DNA of 64,000 bases from positions 108,906,141 through 108,970,140 of the forward strand of contig NC_079487.1 of assembly GCF_020520425.1 (NCBI RefSeq). Reading direction: 5' to 3'. This DNA comes from Spinacia oleracea. Taxonomy: Eukaryota > Streptophyta > Magnoliopsida > Caryophyllales > Amaranthaceae. The notes beneath the pieces were generated by a model. It worked only from the letters and a program-made list of their open reading frames with translations, was not told the DNA's origin and searched no databases. The translations under genes were made by a program, and so were the position numbers. How positions within the stretch are numbered: the first letter of the stretch is position 1; each line of letters opens with the position of its first letter. Shown one piece after another: positions 1 to 11,316 of the stretch.

Positions 1-706
1 CAAAAAAAAACAATATGCTTTTTACACTAATTAATTACCAATAAAAGGTTGATTGAATTAAATTTCGTAAAATTTTTGAAGGACTTAAAAAAATTGCGGA
101 TGATCCCAAAAAGGTGATCAACCTATTTCTAAAGTTGTAGTTAATCAAAATCAATGCACTAAAAAATTTCAAGAATTTATAATGCAAAAGAAAACGGCAA
201 AATACTTGTTAAATTGTTACTCTGTACACAATTTTCCCACATGGCCAAACTTGGGCACTTGGCTACCTAAGAATCCGATTCACCAACCAACCAAAAACTA
301 AAACTCAAACTTAAAAATTATCTTCCTAAAACAATCCATCAACTCACGTCCGATTATAGAGCTATTTTCAGTTTCTCACATTTTGACGTGGATAAACATG
401 ACATTAGGTCTCACCGGCATATTTGTCAGGCATGACACAACATGATCCAATGTCCATGTATTCTATTTTGCCCCCTACCATCTCAAAGGAAAAGTATTGT
501 GCCACCCGACTTTGCAAAATTGCAGTACTCAACGCCTCATGCCTCAATAAAAAATGCAGCCCAGGCACAACCTCCAGTTCAATATACATGGTGTTGAGCC
601 AAACAATATGTTGGATCGTGTCATGCATTGGCCAAGTACTCACTTTGAAGTTCGAATAGATAGAATAGATGTGGACATTCTTATGAAATTGCATTAGGTG
701 AAAAAC
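1..706. other. Intergenic, no recognised gene
   Basis: AT-rich sequence with short overlapping open frames on both strands between about 404 and 724. None has a recognisable domain, splice structure or codon bias, so no gene is called. It ends where a hAT-like MITE candidate begins. Confidence 0.5.
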
Positions 707-1143
707 TAGGGGTGAGTACAACATGTTACCCTGTTAAAATTTCAAGAAGTAGAACCAGAACCAGAATCTGTTGCAACATGTTCCTGAAAATGAGAACTGG
801 AACATATTGAAGTAGATTTCGACTCACGGTACTCTGTAATTTAAACGATTTAAATATTATTACCAATTTTTTTAAAAAAAAAATCTAATGCATAGTTTGA
901 GCTTTGATTGTTTAATAATTTAGGCTTAAATTGCAATTCAATATTTATATTATGAAAGGATAAACTTAATTTCTTTTATGTTTTGGACTTATGTATGAAT
1001 TTTATTTTATTGCGATTTCAAATTTTGGAAACTCTGTATTAAAATTTATGTTTACAGATACTTGTTCCAGAAAATTGAGAATCAAATTGAGAATCGTACT
1101 AGGTTCCGATCGATAGGACACTTGACTTTTTTACTCACCCCTA
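707..1143. mobile_element. hAT-like MITE candidate
   Basis: The left end reads TAGGGGTGAGTAC and the right end TACTCACCCCTA, an inverted terminal repeat of about 12 bp around 430 bp of AT-rich non-coding DNA. The interior contains GTTCC/GGAAC-type repeats. A TAGGGGTG end suggests hAT. The flanking 8-mers (TGAAAAAC and TGGAAGAA) match only partly, so a target duplication is not convincing. It lies about 210 bp upstream of the ARM-repeat gene start and may overlap its promoter. Confidence 0.45.
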
Positions 1144-1352
1144 TGGAAGAAGAAGAAAAAAAAACCAAAACCACAAGGAAACGAACTTGCGTTTTGTGGA
1201 CCGAACACCAGAACCGGGTAGAGGAGAGAGAAAAAACGGGTGAAAAACTGGAAACAAATTTCACTTTGATTTGAGAGACACCCAGAATTTTTGGAGTTTC
1301 AGTACCTGTATTCAGCACCCATTGACGAGATCAAATCATCCTCCATTGTTGA

Positions 1353-4300
1353 ATGGCAATGCGTGGTTTAGCAGCTCAGCTTTACACAGTAAGTTTTTCT
1401 TCATAATTTAATTTCTGGGTTATTTTCAACCTAATTGTTCTTGATTCAGTTTAATTCATTCCATAAATTTGTTCGTTTTTAAGTACCTTTGCAGAATTAA
1501 ACCAGGAAATGGAAACTCTTCATTACTTAGAACAACAGGTCAGAATTATTGCCTCTTTTACTTGTGATTGATGCAAATTAAAATTAAAATTTCATTTTTT
1601 GAACCATTCTTTTGGAATTGGAATTGGGGTTTAGGTTTTTAGTTTATAATAGTTGATTATGATTTGGGAATTTCCAGATGAATTAACTCTTGAAGAACAG
1701 GCTGAAAGAAAAATTGGATGGGTGCTTAAGCTTATATTTGCTGGCACTGCTACTGCTGTTGGTTACCAGCTTTTCCCTTACATGGGTAAATTTTGTTTCT
1801 CTTTAACTTCTAATTCTATCCATCAATTTATATCTGGTTTTTTTTGTGTGTGTAAATGAAAAAACGGGTGAACTTTGGACTAATGTAGCAATTGACTTAA
1901 TTTTACTGTTTTCTTGTGTTTCCAGGAGACAATTTGATACAACAATCTGTATCTCTTATGCAAGTCAAAGATCCCTTGTTTAAGAGGATGGGAGCCTCTC
2001 GGATTTCCCGTTTCGCTGCAGACGGTATTTTGTTTTTTTTGATGTTCTTAGACTTCTTACCTTCTGTGCTTTCGTTTTTGTGTGAATCATATTTCTGATG
2101 TGGTTTCTGACCTGGTATATTCGAGCTATGAGGTTGAAGCATATGTACTCATTTAGTGTTTTATTGCATACAGTATTTTTCTTCAAATAGATATGCGTAG
2201 TGCCATTAAACTTCGGCTGTAATTCAGAAGATTCAACTCTACTCTGAATAATCAGTTTTACAAAATTTGTCTTTCTGGGAGAGAGGGAGTATTGCAAATT
2301 CTGTTGCAACAGTTTTTCTTCTTTTGTCTGATCATTTTGCAAAGGAAAAGTGCATCTCCTTGAGCTGCACAACGTGTCATCCTCCATGGCTATGTTATAT
2401 GCATCTTACATCTCACTTGCCTGACATTGCATGAACTTTCTTTCGCATTAAAGTAAATATTTATTTGCATGAAACACATCCTTTTTTAAAGGAAACCTGT
2501 AGGATTTGGTTTATTTCTCTGAAAAAAAGGTGCAGGGCATTGTTGATGTGTATATGTTCTGCTTGGTCATGTAGTTGTTATTGGTGGTTTTCTGCTACTT
2601 TGCTACTCCTATAAAATCCTTTGCAATTCAAGAACTGATAGGCTCTATAAATTGCATTATGGAAATCAATTAACAGGATCTGATTTCAATTAGTTGTGTC
2701 TCTATTCTATTGATGTTTACGTGCACTTCTTGTACGCTTTACCCCTGAAGTGCGATTCAAAGAACCCTTAAAAAGATCAGACGTCATGGATTTTATTTTA
2801 TGCCCTGCATGTGTTGTAGATGAAAGGAGGCTGAAGATTCTAGAAATGGGTGGAGCTGAAGAGCTTGTGAAGATGCTGGATACTGCTAAAGATGACCGAA
2901 CACGGAAAGAAGCACTTAAAGCTCTTTCTGCACTTTCAGTTTCAGGTCAGATTCAATTATTTGCCCTTGCAATTTGTATTTCTTTTGTCTCAAAAGACAG
3001 TTTTCAGGCGGTAACAACCTTTTAAGGTCCTATACTCCTATGGCCCTTAATTGGTATAACTTGGTCCAGGAAGTTCTACTCCTTCTGCGTGGATAAAAAC
3101 ATTTTCTTTTTGGTTTTTCTTGACTAAATGACGCCACATTTTATGTGACAGTAGTAGGTTTACTGTTTATTTTCCATGCAACGTTCTTGAAGGTTATTTC
3201 ACACAAACTATGCTATTTGGAATGAGCAAATATTTTTCAGTGCAGGATGTGTAATTAACTTCCCCATGACTCTGAGGACTTTAATTGACCTTATATGCAA
3301 ACACTATGATTGTATTTTTGTATATGAGGACAAGACTGATAAACAAGAAAACCATCAATTTTCTGTCTCCCAGTGGTTGTTCAGTTCTATATTACTCTTT
3401 ACAACTTAAATGGAATGACTAACCTCTATTTACATCTTACTGATAAGACTGGAATATTTCCCAGTGCCTACCAAAGCTGGAACCTCGTGAGAAGTAGCAC
3501 CTTTGACATAATAAACTTTGAATACTGAATAAAGGTGCCGATATGCAATGAGAGATTACTGCTGCACACTAAATTATAGGCTGTGAGAAACAGGATAAAT
3601 CAAATTTTAGAGTCGTTAAGACTTAGGAGCCACTAAACTAGCAAATAATTAAATTGCTAAACGAAATGCAAAGTTGGCTTTAGGGGTGATAAACAGCTTA
3701 CCTCATGTAGGAATAAGGGTGACAGCTTTTTTTCCTCAAACATGTTTTGTAGATCTTTACCCTTCACAGCTTCAATCCAAGTTGTCTTTTCTGGCCACCC
3801 CTTAGGCTGGTATGTATTATTCAAATTTCTTGTCAATATAGCCTTTAAAGGATGTAAGCCTCAAAGAGTCGAAGTGCACCATTACCTTTTGATCTGGGTC
3901 CTTGGCAGTGTTGAAGGAGGTACATACTATACAAATTTCTTGTCGATATAGCCTTTAAAGGAAGTAACCTTCAAATTGCTGAAGTGCACCAGTAATGTGA
4001 TCTACTTACGTTTTGACCTGGGACCTTGACAGTGTTGAGAAGGGAAAGTACCAGAGTCCAGACAAATGGGTTTTAGTTGTTACATACTTCGTAGATGCAA
4101 GTAACTGGATCCGGTATTCTCTTAATTGTTTTTATTTTATGTTTGAAGAAAGAAACCTCTAATGTGTAGGATTTGATTGGTGAAAAAATGGTGTGAGTAT
4201 GATCCAGTTCTCTCTTTCGTTTATCACATGAGAAAAACTCCTTATCGCCAGCATAATTGAGTGTAATCTTTGCAGCATTTCAAAATGCATAATTTATGTA

Positions 4301-5625
4301 AAGATGCAAGCATCCCTTAGGACCTTTAACCCTTTTCTAATACAGAGTACATTTCTAGAATTCTAGTCACTTGTTAGGAGTAGTTATCCTTCGTAGGCTA
4401 TAAGTTTTCTAGAGAGCCTTTTCAGGTAGGAATTACTTACTTGGAGGGTAAACATTTTCTTGTTTTAAGGGGAAATCCCAGTCATTTTATCCTGAAAAAT
4501 GCTGGAGAATTTTCAAGGGTAATTTTTTTCTTATGTGTTTTCCATGCCATGGAGTCATGTGAATAGATGCACACAAGAAACATTGAACATGGGTATTGGC
4601 CTAGTGGGCACATAGTTTGGTGTGTAATTCTCGTACAGAGGATGAAAGTCAAGGATTTATCGGTTTCAAAAAGTAGTTCAATTTGGGGAAATGCGATGTG
4701 GATGTGACCTCATGCTCTTGTGGAAGAAGTCAATGGTATATGATTAGCATGTCAATATTCTACTGAATTGGCTTTTACCCTTGGTAGCGAATTGCCAAGG
4801 AATTGAATTCCTCTAAGGGCATGCTTGGATTGGGTGTAATAGATTATGGGGGTAATAAAAGTCAAACCACCTTAATAAAAGGACAATGAAGATGAATTGA
4901 GGTGGTTGCAAGGAGGATGGTGTGGTGGTATTGTGATGAGAAGTTGTGGTAGTGATGGTGTTGTGAGGAGAAGGGAGGAAGGGGGGAGTTATTACCCCCC
5001 AAATGAGGGTAATAATCATCCTAGTGGGAGGTGGGTAACTATTTCCCCCATAATGAGGGTATTTGTTCCCCCTTTTCTTTTATTTTCTTCTTGCCAACAC
5101 TAGCTTATTCTGTATGCCACCACTTCGTCCCCTCATCATCACCTTTAATTACCTTATATTTTTTTTAGTTTGACTTTTATTACCCCCTTAATGTATTACT
5201 CTCAATCCAAGCATGCCCTAATAGTTACAGTTTTGAATATGGTAGGGACAGACTGGATTATTGAGTTGGTCTCAGTGGTTAAGTTCCCTTGTTGAAGAAA
5301 GTCTCAGTCTCATAATACTTGCATCCTTGTTGTAGAAGTAATTTTCATAGAGCCAAATTCTAGGTTGTTATGGGACAGTAAATACAACTTTTATAGATCC
5401 CACATGTGTTAATAATTTCTTCTAATTTTGGGCTTGAATTGGAATTACTTCATATTACTAACAGTATTAATGTATGCAGAAAAAGCTGCTGCTGCGTTAC
5501 ACCAAGCTGGGGCAATTTCGGTGATCAAGTCTGTTCCAGACTCTGCAGAGGATCAAGATATCACTAATTATAAGTCAAATTTACTGAAGAGGTTTCAAGA
5601 TTTTGAGATACAGTTGAAAAACTGA
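1353..5625 (+). CDS. Small membrane-anchored ARM-repeat protein, six exons
   Basis: Proposed coding exons are 1353-1388, 1484-1538, 1678-1785, 1926-2024, 2820-2945 and 5480-5625. They sum to 570 nt (189 aa) with GT-AG junctions and consistent phases. The N-terminus (MAMRGLAAQLYT) is followed by an acidic ELTLEEQAERK stretch and one hydrophobic segment at about residues 45-63, so a single membrane anchor is likely. The C-terminal half is helical and ARM-like (ILEMGGAEELVKMLDTA, later ALHQAGAISVIKSV). Similar short plant proteins are annotated only as ARM-repeat superfamily; organelle targeting is possible but unproven and no specific function is claimed. The exon 2 acceptor is the least certain junction. 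The next acceptor downstream (1495) would create an immediate stop in phase, so AAG|TAC at 1484 was chosen. An AATAAA lies at 5985-5990. Intron 5 (2.5 kb) holds a tandem duplication and a Tourist-like MITE. Confidence 0.75.
3808..4042 (+). repeat. Imperfect tandem duplication in intron 5
   Basis: Two adjacent copies of about 116 bp. Each contains CAAATTTCTTGTC, TATAGCCTTTAAAGGA, GAAGTGCACCA and CTTGACAGTGTTGA-like blocks in the same order. The copies differ at many positions, so the duplication is old. It is non-coding. Confidence 0.7.
4817..5218. mobile_element. Tourist-like (PIF/Harbinger) MITE in intron 5
   Basis: A 402-bp insertion beginning GGGCATGCTTGGATTG and ending CAATCCAAGCATGCCC, flanked on both sides by TAA (4814-4816 and 5219-5221). 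Three-base TAA/TTA duplications with terminal repeats of this kind are typical of Harbinger-derived Tourist MITEs. There is no coding content. It is spliced out with intron 5 of the ARM-repeat gene. Confidence 0.85.
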
Positions 5626-6737
5626 GCATTAACTGCTTTTATTTCCATCTCTGTGAGAAACAACTTAGTGGTATTTGGAAGCCAGTGCCAACAGGAGAAT
5701 ACAAGTGCTTCAGAGTTCAATCTAATTTTATACCAAGTATGATGAAATCTGACACTATTGAATCAATGAATCCTGCAGCGAGAAGTGCTGCCTTCGCCAT
5801 GAGCATGCAATGAAAGCTGTTTATGTTCTTTCCCTGTATTTTGGCATGGGGGTTTGTAATGCAAACATACAAAATAGCCATAGCCAGCCAAGACTGTCAG
5901 CTACTGATAATTCACGCGTTATGAGTTTCATAACGTTAATTTGTAGCCGTATGATCCTCATTTTAATACGGTTTCATTCCAGTGAATAAATTTTGTTAAT
6001 TCATAACTGTTGTTAATTCAAGACTTGTCAAGCTTGTTAATTAAAGTAATTTTGCTTGTTCTCTTTTTATTATACATAACTCCATAATTATTTCTATTGC
6101 CTGGGGATTCAAACTCATTCCCCTCTGCGTTTGAATATGGCTACTAAAAGCTTCTCTATAGTTATAATAATGTTTCACTAAAACACTTTGGTTGTTGTCT
6201 GCCAAATTCATCAACTATGATCCTTTTCCTATGCAAGTGTATGCATGCTTCAGTAGTTCACCGTACAGGCTTCTAATTCTAAAGTTCATCGTTGAACCAT
6301 TGCCCTATTAAAGAATAATCACATGCTCGCATCTAACTGAGTAAATGTAATGGTAGATTGTAGTTTAATTTTCAAAGTCGTTAAAATACTCTGATTCTAG
6401 CAGCAATTATTTTTTTCAATTTTCTGCTAGCAGATTATTGCTAAGATTTATATTCAGAGTACATCTTAAAAACCAGATTATGACAACGAATCCGAAGGCT
6501 TTACTAAAGAAAACAAGATCTGGAGTAGAGACTGCAAAAGTAGTTAGATAAACAGAGGAACCATGAAATTCATAATGTGTAGCCACATACACGTAACCAC
6601 AATCCAGTTCAACAAAAAAACTCTAACTTCAAAGGAGTAAAAATTAACACAAAATTGAGTTTTCCAATCTTTTTTAATGCAAAACATCAGGCATTAAAAC
6701 TTTCCCTCGCTACCTAAGGAGGCTAACCGTGAAGTCC
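5626..6737. other. Convergent 3' flanks of ARM gene and RPS21
   Basis: About 1.1 kb between the stop codons of two convergent genes. It holds the 3' UTR of the ARM gene (poly(A) signal AATAAA at 5985-5990) and the presumed 3' UTR of RPS21. No further gene, RNA or repeat is recognised. Confidence 0.6.
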
Positions 6738-7175
6738 TTACTGGCCACTTTGGACCTTCTTCTTCTGCCAGAGGCGATCTAGAGCACTATCGGCATCACC
6801 CTGAAAACAACCGAAAATCTTTTGTAAGGCTACCAATCACGGAAGCAAGTAAACAAAGTAAATTACAGTGAACACCAATAATCTATACCTGAGCACGAAC
6901 AAAGCCACAAAGAGCAAAGGTGGAGGCACTACCGGTGTAAACACCCTTGTCGTCCAAGTGACCGACATTGATTTGGACTGAGGCATGGTCCTTGGAGTAG
7001 ATCAGCCTGTTAGTGGCCGAACTGAAACAAACCCATAAATAATATGTTAGTTATCCAATTGAATATGGACTATGTACTAAAAGAAGCAGAAGCAAAAATT
7101 AGCAACATATAAACAAAAGTATTACCACTTCCTGGGGATGTAAAGATCGATAATTTCTCCCTCGTCGTTCTGCAT
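6738..7175 (-). CDS. RPS21: 40S ribosomal protein S21 (eS21)
   Basis: Component of the small cytosolic ribosomal subunit. Coding exons on the minus strand are 7175-7126, 7021-6889 and 6800-6738, 246 nt or 81 aa, the usual size for plant S21. Family signatures are all present: [16 protein letters not shown] at the start, [38 protein letters not shown] and the basic LWQKKK tail. A 5'-UTR intron is likely: an untranslated exon around 8120-8165 ends in a CAG|GT donor, and an AAG acceptor lies just upstream of the ATG. That layout is common for plant ribosomal protein genes. A telo-box lies upstream. The reading frame is intact. Confidence 0.95.
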
Positions 7176-8194
7176 CTTTGCTTAGTTTTGAGGTGATCAC
7201 ACAACAATGCAAATACCTACTTCATAAACAATCAAATATAAGACTCATGCAATACTTAGTTTTGAAGTGATCACTTGGAACAAGAGTGACTATATACAAT
7301 TACTACTGCTATTAATAAGAGTGTTAAAGAGTTCAGCAAGCAAACAGGTGAGTCCTTAAACGTGCTAGATGGATTAAACCAAGTATATCTAACCATTAAG
7401 AACTACACAGAAATCATAGAATACTACCTACTAACAAGCGGCAATGATTAGTAATTCCAGGCTAATAGTGATTATTCAAACCAAAAGAGACCATAGAATT
7501 TATTTAACAGAGCTTAAAAGCGTGAATATATGTGGAGTAAATTCGTATTTATCAAATGAAATTAACTCTAATATCTTGTCCAATATACCAAACAATTCAA
7601 TATCAGCATGATACAAAGTTTAGTGCTTTAAAATTCCATGACAATCTAACATTATATCATAAACCCCACAAATACGATAATCACCAATTAAAACAAAAAC
7701 CACAAATCATATTCTGCATTTTCGAATTCACTAGCAATATGATGCAACAAAAACTGGAGTCAAACACTTCTATCCAAGTTTGTTTTCTAAATCTTACAAA
7801 TTTAGATTAATAATCGTCAACATAATTAAAAACCCAAATAATATTCTGAATTTTTTAACCTTTCACGGCAACAGTCTCAACCGATTTCTTAAATTATCGC
7901 TCAGAAAAATCGGAAAAACGAACTTTTTGTCTGAGCTTTAATGAATTTTCAATGCACCATTAAATCAATTAATACAAAAACCAGACACAAGTGTAGATTC
8001 AAAATCAAAATTGCGAATTTAAGAATCTAAAAACATGGTGTGAATAACATATGTTAACATTAAATCAATTCGAAACATGAAGAAGCAGAGGAAAAGGGGA
8101 AAGAAGAGAGAAAAACCTGAGAGTAGAAGCAGAGGAGAGACGGCGCAAGAATGATGAAGACGAAGGGGAATGGGAAGAAATAAAGAGGGCTTAT

Positions 8195-8203
8195 AAACCC
8201 TAA
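8195..8203 (+). promoter_or_regulatory. Telo-box in RPS21 promoter
   Basis: AAACCCTAA, a known plant ribosomal-protein promoter element that often works in either orientation. It lies just upstream of the inferred non-coding first exon of RPS21, next to a TTATAAA-like sequence. Confidence 0.55.
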
Positions 8204-8489
8204 ATTCTTAGCAAATAGTGGACTTTCAATAAAACCTAGGCTTTTTTAAAAAACGTTTTGGGCTTCTGCTTCTCTTTCCATAGTGTTAGTATCTTGGCCT
8301 GCTACTTATTTTTTTCACCCTGACTGAGGATTGTGGTCTTGTGGAGCCTATTCCGGATATTATTATTCGGGTTGTGTTTGCGTTCGTGTCCGTGTTTGGT
8401 TTCATGACGTTTTCGATTTGTTCGTTAAATATGTAAAAAACGATACCGTGCAAGTATAATAATAGAAATTGTATTTAAGAAAAGTTTAT
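8204..8489. other. Intergenic upstream of RPS21
   Basis: Contains the remainder of the RPS21 promoter region. No gene, RNA or recognisable repeat is seen before the tandem duplication that starts at 8490. Confidence 0.5.
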
Positions 8490-8572
8490 CAAATCGGGCT
8501 GAATTTAGGTTGGTTTATGTCCATGTTTCTAAAATAGTCATATTAGAGATTGTCAACTTTGAAACAAGAACG

Positions 8573-8576
<4 letters not shown>

Positions 8577-8612
<36 letters not shown>
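8577..8612. repeat. (TA)n microsatellite
   Basis: About 18 uninterrupted TA units inside the first copy of the tandem duplication. The second copy has a non-expanded sequence at this place, so the array grew after the duplication or was lost from copy 2. Confidence 0.95.
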
Positions 8613-8616
<4 letters not shown>

Positions 8617-8752
8617 ATGTTTCACTTATTAAAAAATTATTACTTTGTTAAAGATTTATAAAAGCGTAAATTTGTTGTTGATTGTCAAATTTGTCAAATC
8701 GGGCTAAATTTAGGTTGGTTTATACGGAGTATCCATGTTTCTCTCAGTCATA

Positions 8753-9011
8753 CTTCCTCCGTTTTTTAATACTCGCAACTTTTGTTACATTCACGCATGC
8801 CAATGCACAACTTTGATCATTTATATCTTAAATTCTCTTTATGCAAAAATTGTAAAAAGTTGATATTTTGAAAATACACATTGAGACGAATTTAACAAGA
8901 TCTCACATGACTATGTTTTATCTTATATAAAAAACACCAAGAATAGTCAAAGTAAATTATATGAATAGTGCAAAAAGTCCAAACGTTGCGAGTATTAAAA
9001 GACGGGTGAAA
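8753..9011. mobile_element. Stowaway-type MITE 1
   Basis: A 259-bp element whose left end CTTCCTCCGTTTTTTAATAC pairs with a right end containing GTATTAAAAGACGGGTGAAA. It is flanked by TA (8751-8752 and 9012-9013). The CTCCCTCCGT-like terminus and TA duplication define Tc1/Mariner-derived Stowaway MITEs. The uninterrupted tandem copy reads straight through the TA target, confirming the limits. Confidence 0.88.
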
Positions 9012-9089
9012 TATTAGATATTGTCAACTTTGAAACAATAACGAGTACTATCTATGATTATGAAAACGTTTCTCATATTAAAAAAAAAT

Positions 9090-10134
9090 CAGAAATTTCA
9101 TGAAATGCCATCGAATTTTGCCATAATTCACCAAACGCCCATCAAGTTTCAATAATTCATAAAATACTCCTCACAATTCGTACAAATACCCAACATACCC
9201 TTACTAATAACGGGTCGTTAGTCCGCCGTTAGTCAAGTTTCCAATTCACCCAAATGCCCCTATTCTGAAACTTATTTCACCAAATGCCCCTATTCTGAAA
9301 CTTATTTCACCAAATGCCCTAAACTTAAATATAGCTATTTTGATGTTTCTCATTACTTCATGATTACAATACAGTAAAATTACAAATATCAATATCCTCA
9401 TTTGTATTAAAACTTTGACTACTTTTTGTTGTTGTTTTAGCTTCTTCTTCATTTGCTTCAATTCTTCTTGCATCTTAATGTTTCGCCTGTTTTCAATACT
9501 TTCTCCTTCGTCTAAGCTTCCCCCGCAATATCCTTCGTGTTGTTGCCCCTTGTTTTCTTGCTCAACTACTCCCTTGCACCATCTCAGATTGTTTTAAGGA
9601 TCACACTTGTAGTACAACCTTTGTGGATTGAGTGTTGTATCAGAGCTTCGAATGACAAATTTCCTACCACAATAACAAAATTTGGCAGGTACTCTAATAT
9701 ATGTGGACTCATTGGGTGTGGATGATGATTTTGAAAGAAAACTCATGACAAAAATCTTATGAAATTAGCAAAGCAAACCAAAATAACATCTAACTTACAA
9801 GAACCATTCAGCAAAGGGGCTTTTATAGTCAACCGTGACCAACGGCTACCTTTCAAACACAAAAACTAGTTGCTGAAACATCAAATTAGCTATATTTAAG
9901 TTTGGGGCATTTGGTGAAATAAGTTTCATAATAGGGGCATTTGGTGAAATAAGTTTCAGAATAGGGGCATTTGGGAGAATTGGAAACTTGGCTAACGGCA
10001 GACTAACGGTCCGTTATTAGTAAGGGTATGTTGGGTATTTAAACAAATTGTGAGGGGTATTTTATGAATTATTGAAACTTGATGGGCGTTAGGTGAATTA
10101 TGGCAAAACTCGGGGGCATTTCATGAAATATCCG
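9090..10134. mobile_element. Mutator-type long-TIR element carrying a GRF-zinc-finger frame
   Basis: About 1.05 kb with inverted repeats of about 240 bp (9090-9330 against 9890-10134). Each arm contains two to three tandem CACCAAATGCCCC-type subrepeats and a CGTTAGT-rich block. The right end reads TTTCATGAAATATCCG. Flanks are AAAAAAAAT and TAAAAAAAT (8 of 9 bp), and copy 1 of the tandem duplication supplies the empty site. Nine-base duplication and long TIRs indicate Mutator. There is no transposase, so it is non-autonomous. The interior holds a GRF-like zinc-finger reading frame on the minus strand. It is structurally related to 24763-26407. Confidence 0.82.
9246..9746 (-). pseudogene. GRF-type zinc-finger protein, broken, inside Mutator-type element
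   Basis: Read on the minus strand from an ATG at 9746, one frame runs MSFLSKSSSTPNE, then a GRF-finger-like block with YCG, then SSDTTLNPQRLYYKCDP and later WCKGV. This is followed by a basic coiled-coil-prone EELKQMKKKLKQQQK and a hydrophobic tail (ILIFVILLY). That order (zf-GRF, charged helix, C-terminal membrane segment) matches a family of small plant GRF proteins. A single in-frame TAA at 9594-9596 (codon 51) interrupts it, and the frame then runs into the right arm of the element before stopping at 9246. GRF fingers bind single-stranded nucleic acid in other proteins; a role here is unknown. It may be a captured host fragment or an element-encoded gene. Confidence 0.6.
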
Positions 10135-10148
10135 TAAAAAAATTATTA

Positions 10149-10408
10149 CTTCCTCCGTTTCAAAAAAAAGTTGCAACACTTTCACTTTTGCCAGTATTCA
10201 TTTACTAACTTTGACCGTAAGTTTTTACTAATTTATTAAAAGCAAATGTTATAAGTAAAATGTTGGTGGATTGATTTCATTGTATATTTTCATACTATTA
10301 AATTTTAAGATTTAAAAGAAAGAGTATGATTAGAGATATTTAAGGTTAAAGTTGTGTCTTGGCATACGTGCTAATCAAAGTATTGCAATTTTTTTGAAAC
10401 GAATGAAA
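10149..10408. mobile_element. Stowaway-type MITE 2
   Basis: A 260-bp element with left end CTTCCTCCGTTTCAAAAAAA and right end TTTTTTTGAAACGAATGAAA, flanked by TA at 10147-10148 and 10409-10410. The empty site is present in copy 1 of the local tandem duplication. Confidence 0.88.
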
Positions 10409-10490
10409 TACTTTGTTAAAGATTTATAAATGCGTAAATTGTTGTTGATTGTCAAATATGGTATGATGTAACAAAAGACTCGAGTGGGAG

Positions 10491-10685
10491 CAGGGGCAGA
10501 TCTTTGTTTATGCTGGGGTGGGCGGCGTGGGCCTGGCCCTAGACCCCCGGGCCGGAAAATTTTGTAGTGTATTTTTAGTTACGCCCCCGGAAAAAAAAAA
10601 TGTGTATAATTGTATAATTACATAGTATATTGCCTAATTTTTTTCTACCTGCCCTCCTCGTAAAACTGTTCAAGGTCCGCCACTG
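10491..10685. mobile_element. hAT-type MITE with perfect 8-bp duplication
   Basis: A 195-bp GC-rich insertion starting CAGGGGCAGATCT and ending AAGGTCCGCCACTG, a degenerate inverted repeat. It is flanked by exact AGTGGGAG copies (10483-10490 and 10686-10693). Eight-base duplications and CAGGGGCGG-like ends are typical of hAT MITEs. Non-coding. Confidence 0.88.
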
Positions 10686-10705
10686 AGTGGGAGCTCAACA
10701 ACTTA

Positions 10706-11316
10706 GACCATTGTTAACCATGTGCAAAAAAAATCACCATCTCTCTCTCTCTACCCACTTTCTCACTCATCATTTTTTATTTTTCCCATTAGCAAAAAAA
10801 AATCCCCCACCCCTCTCTTATCCATGAGCAAAAAAAAACTCCTCACCCCTCTTCCCTACCCCTACTTCTCTCTCTAATGACAACAATAATAAAAAATAAT
10901 AAAAAAATTAGAAAATGAGTAATTAAGTTTTTTGTACATATAGTTGTAAATAAACAAATTAGAGAGAGAAATGAGAAAAAAAATATTGTGTTAAATTATA
11001 TCAAAATGGATGCCTATTTGTAGATCTTGAATTTTTATGAATGATGGTAAATTTATTTTATTTTTTTATGAATCAGAAATATAAACAAATTCCCGTTGAA
11101 AAATTATCGTTACATGAATCTTTTATGAATGCCACGTGGCGGATTTAGATTGGGTGGATTTCCCCACTCCAAATCTAAAAAATCCTCATGCCAAGAAGGT
11201 TTTTGATTTTACACTCCCCAAGTGCGAAATTTTGCACACCATTAAGCCCTTAAATTTGATATTTTCCCCTTATTTTTCCCCAAGTGCAAAAATTTTGCAC
11301 ACCATTAACAATGCTC
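10706..11316. mobile_element. Tourist-like MITE with TTA duplication
   Basis: A 611-bp element with ends GACCATTGTTAACCATGTGC and the inverse of GAGCATTGTTAATGGTGTGC, about 33 bp of imperfect inverted repeat. It is flanked by TTA at 10703-10705 and 11317-11319. The interior has CT-rich tracts and TTTTGCACACC repeats. The short frame inside it on the plus strand has no recognisable content. Confidence 0.75.

Larger units (their letters stand above)
8490..10457. repeat. 205-bp tandem duplication; copy 2 split by three transposons
   Basis: Copy 1 is 8490-8694. Copy 2 starts at 8695 and ends near 10457. Both begin CAAATCGGGCT(G/A)AATTTAGG, share TGTCAACTTTGAAACAA and CGAGTACTAT, and end with the TTGTTGTTGATTGTCAAAT block. 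Copy 2 is interrupted by a Stowaway MITE (8753-9011), a Mutator-type element (9090-10134) and a second Stowaway MITE (10149-10408). Copy 1 lacks all three and therefore shows the pre-insertion sequence. Confidence 0.85.

Noticed and set aside
404-724. Open frames on both strands near the left edge as a gene
   Set aside because: No domain, no splice structure, overlapping antisense frames and a MITE at one side.
4813-5103. His/Thr/Pro-rich and Gly/Arg-rich frames at about 5 kb
   Set aside because: They lie inside a Tourist-like MITE with TAA duplications and reflect low-complexity DNA.
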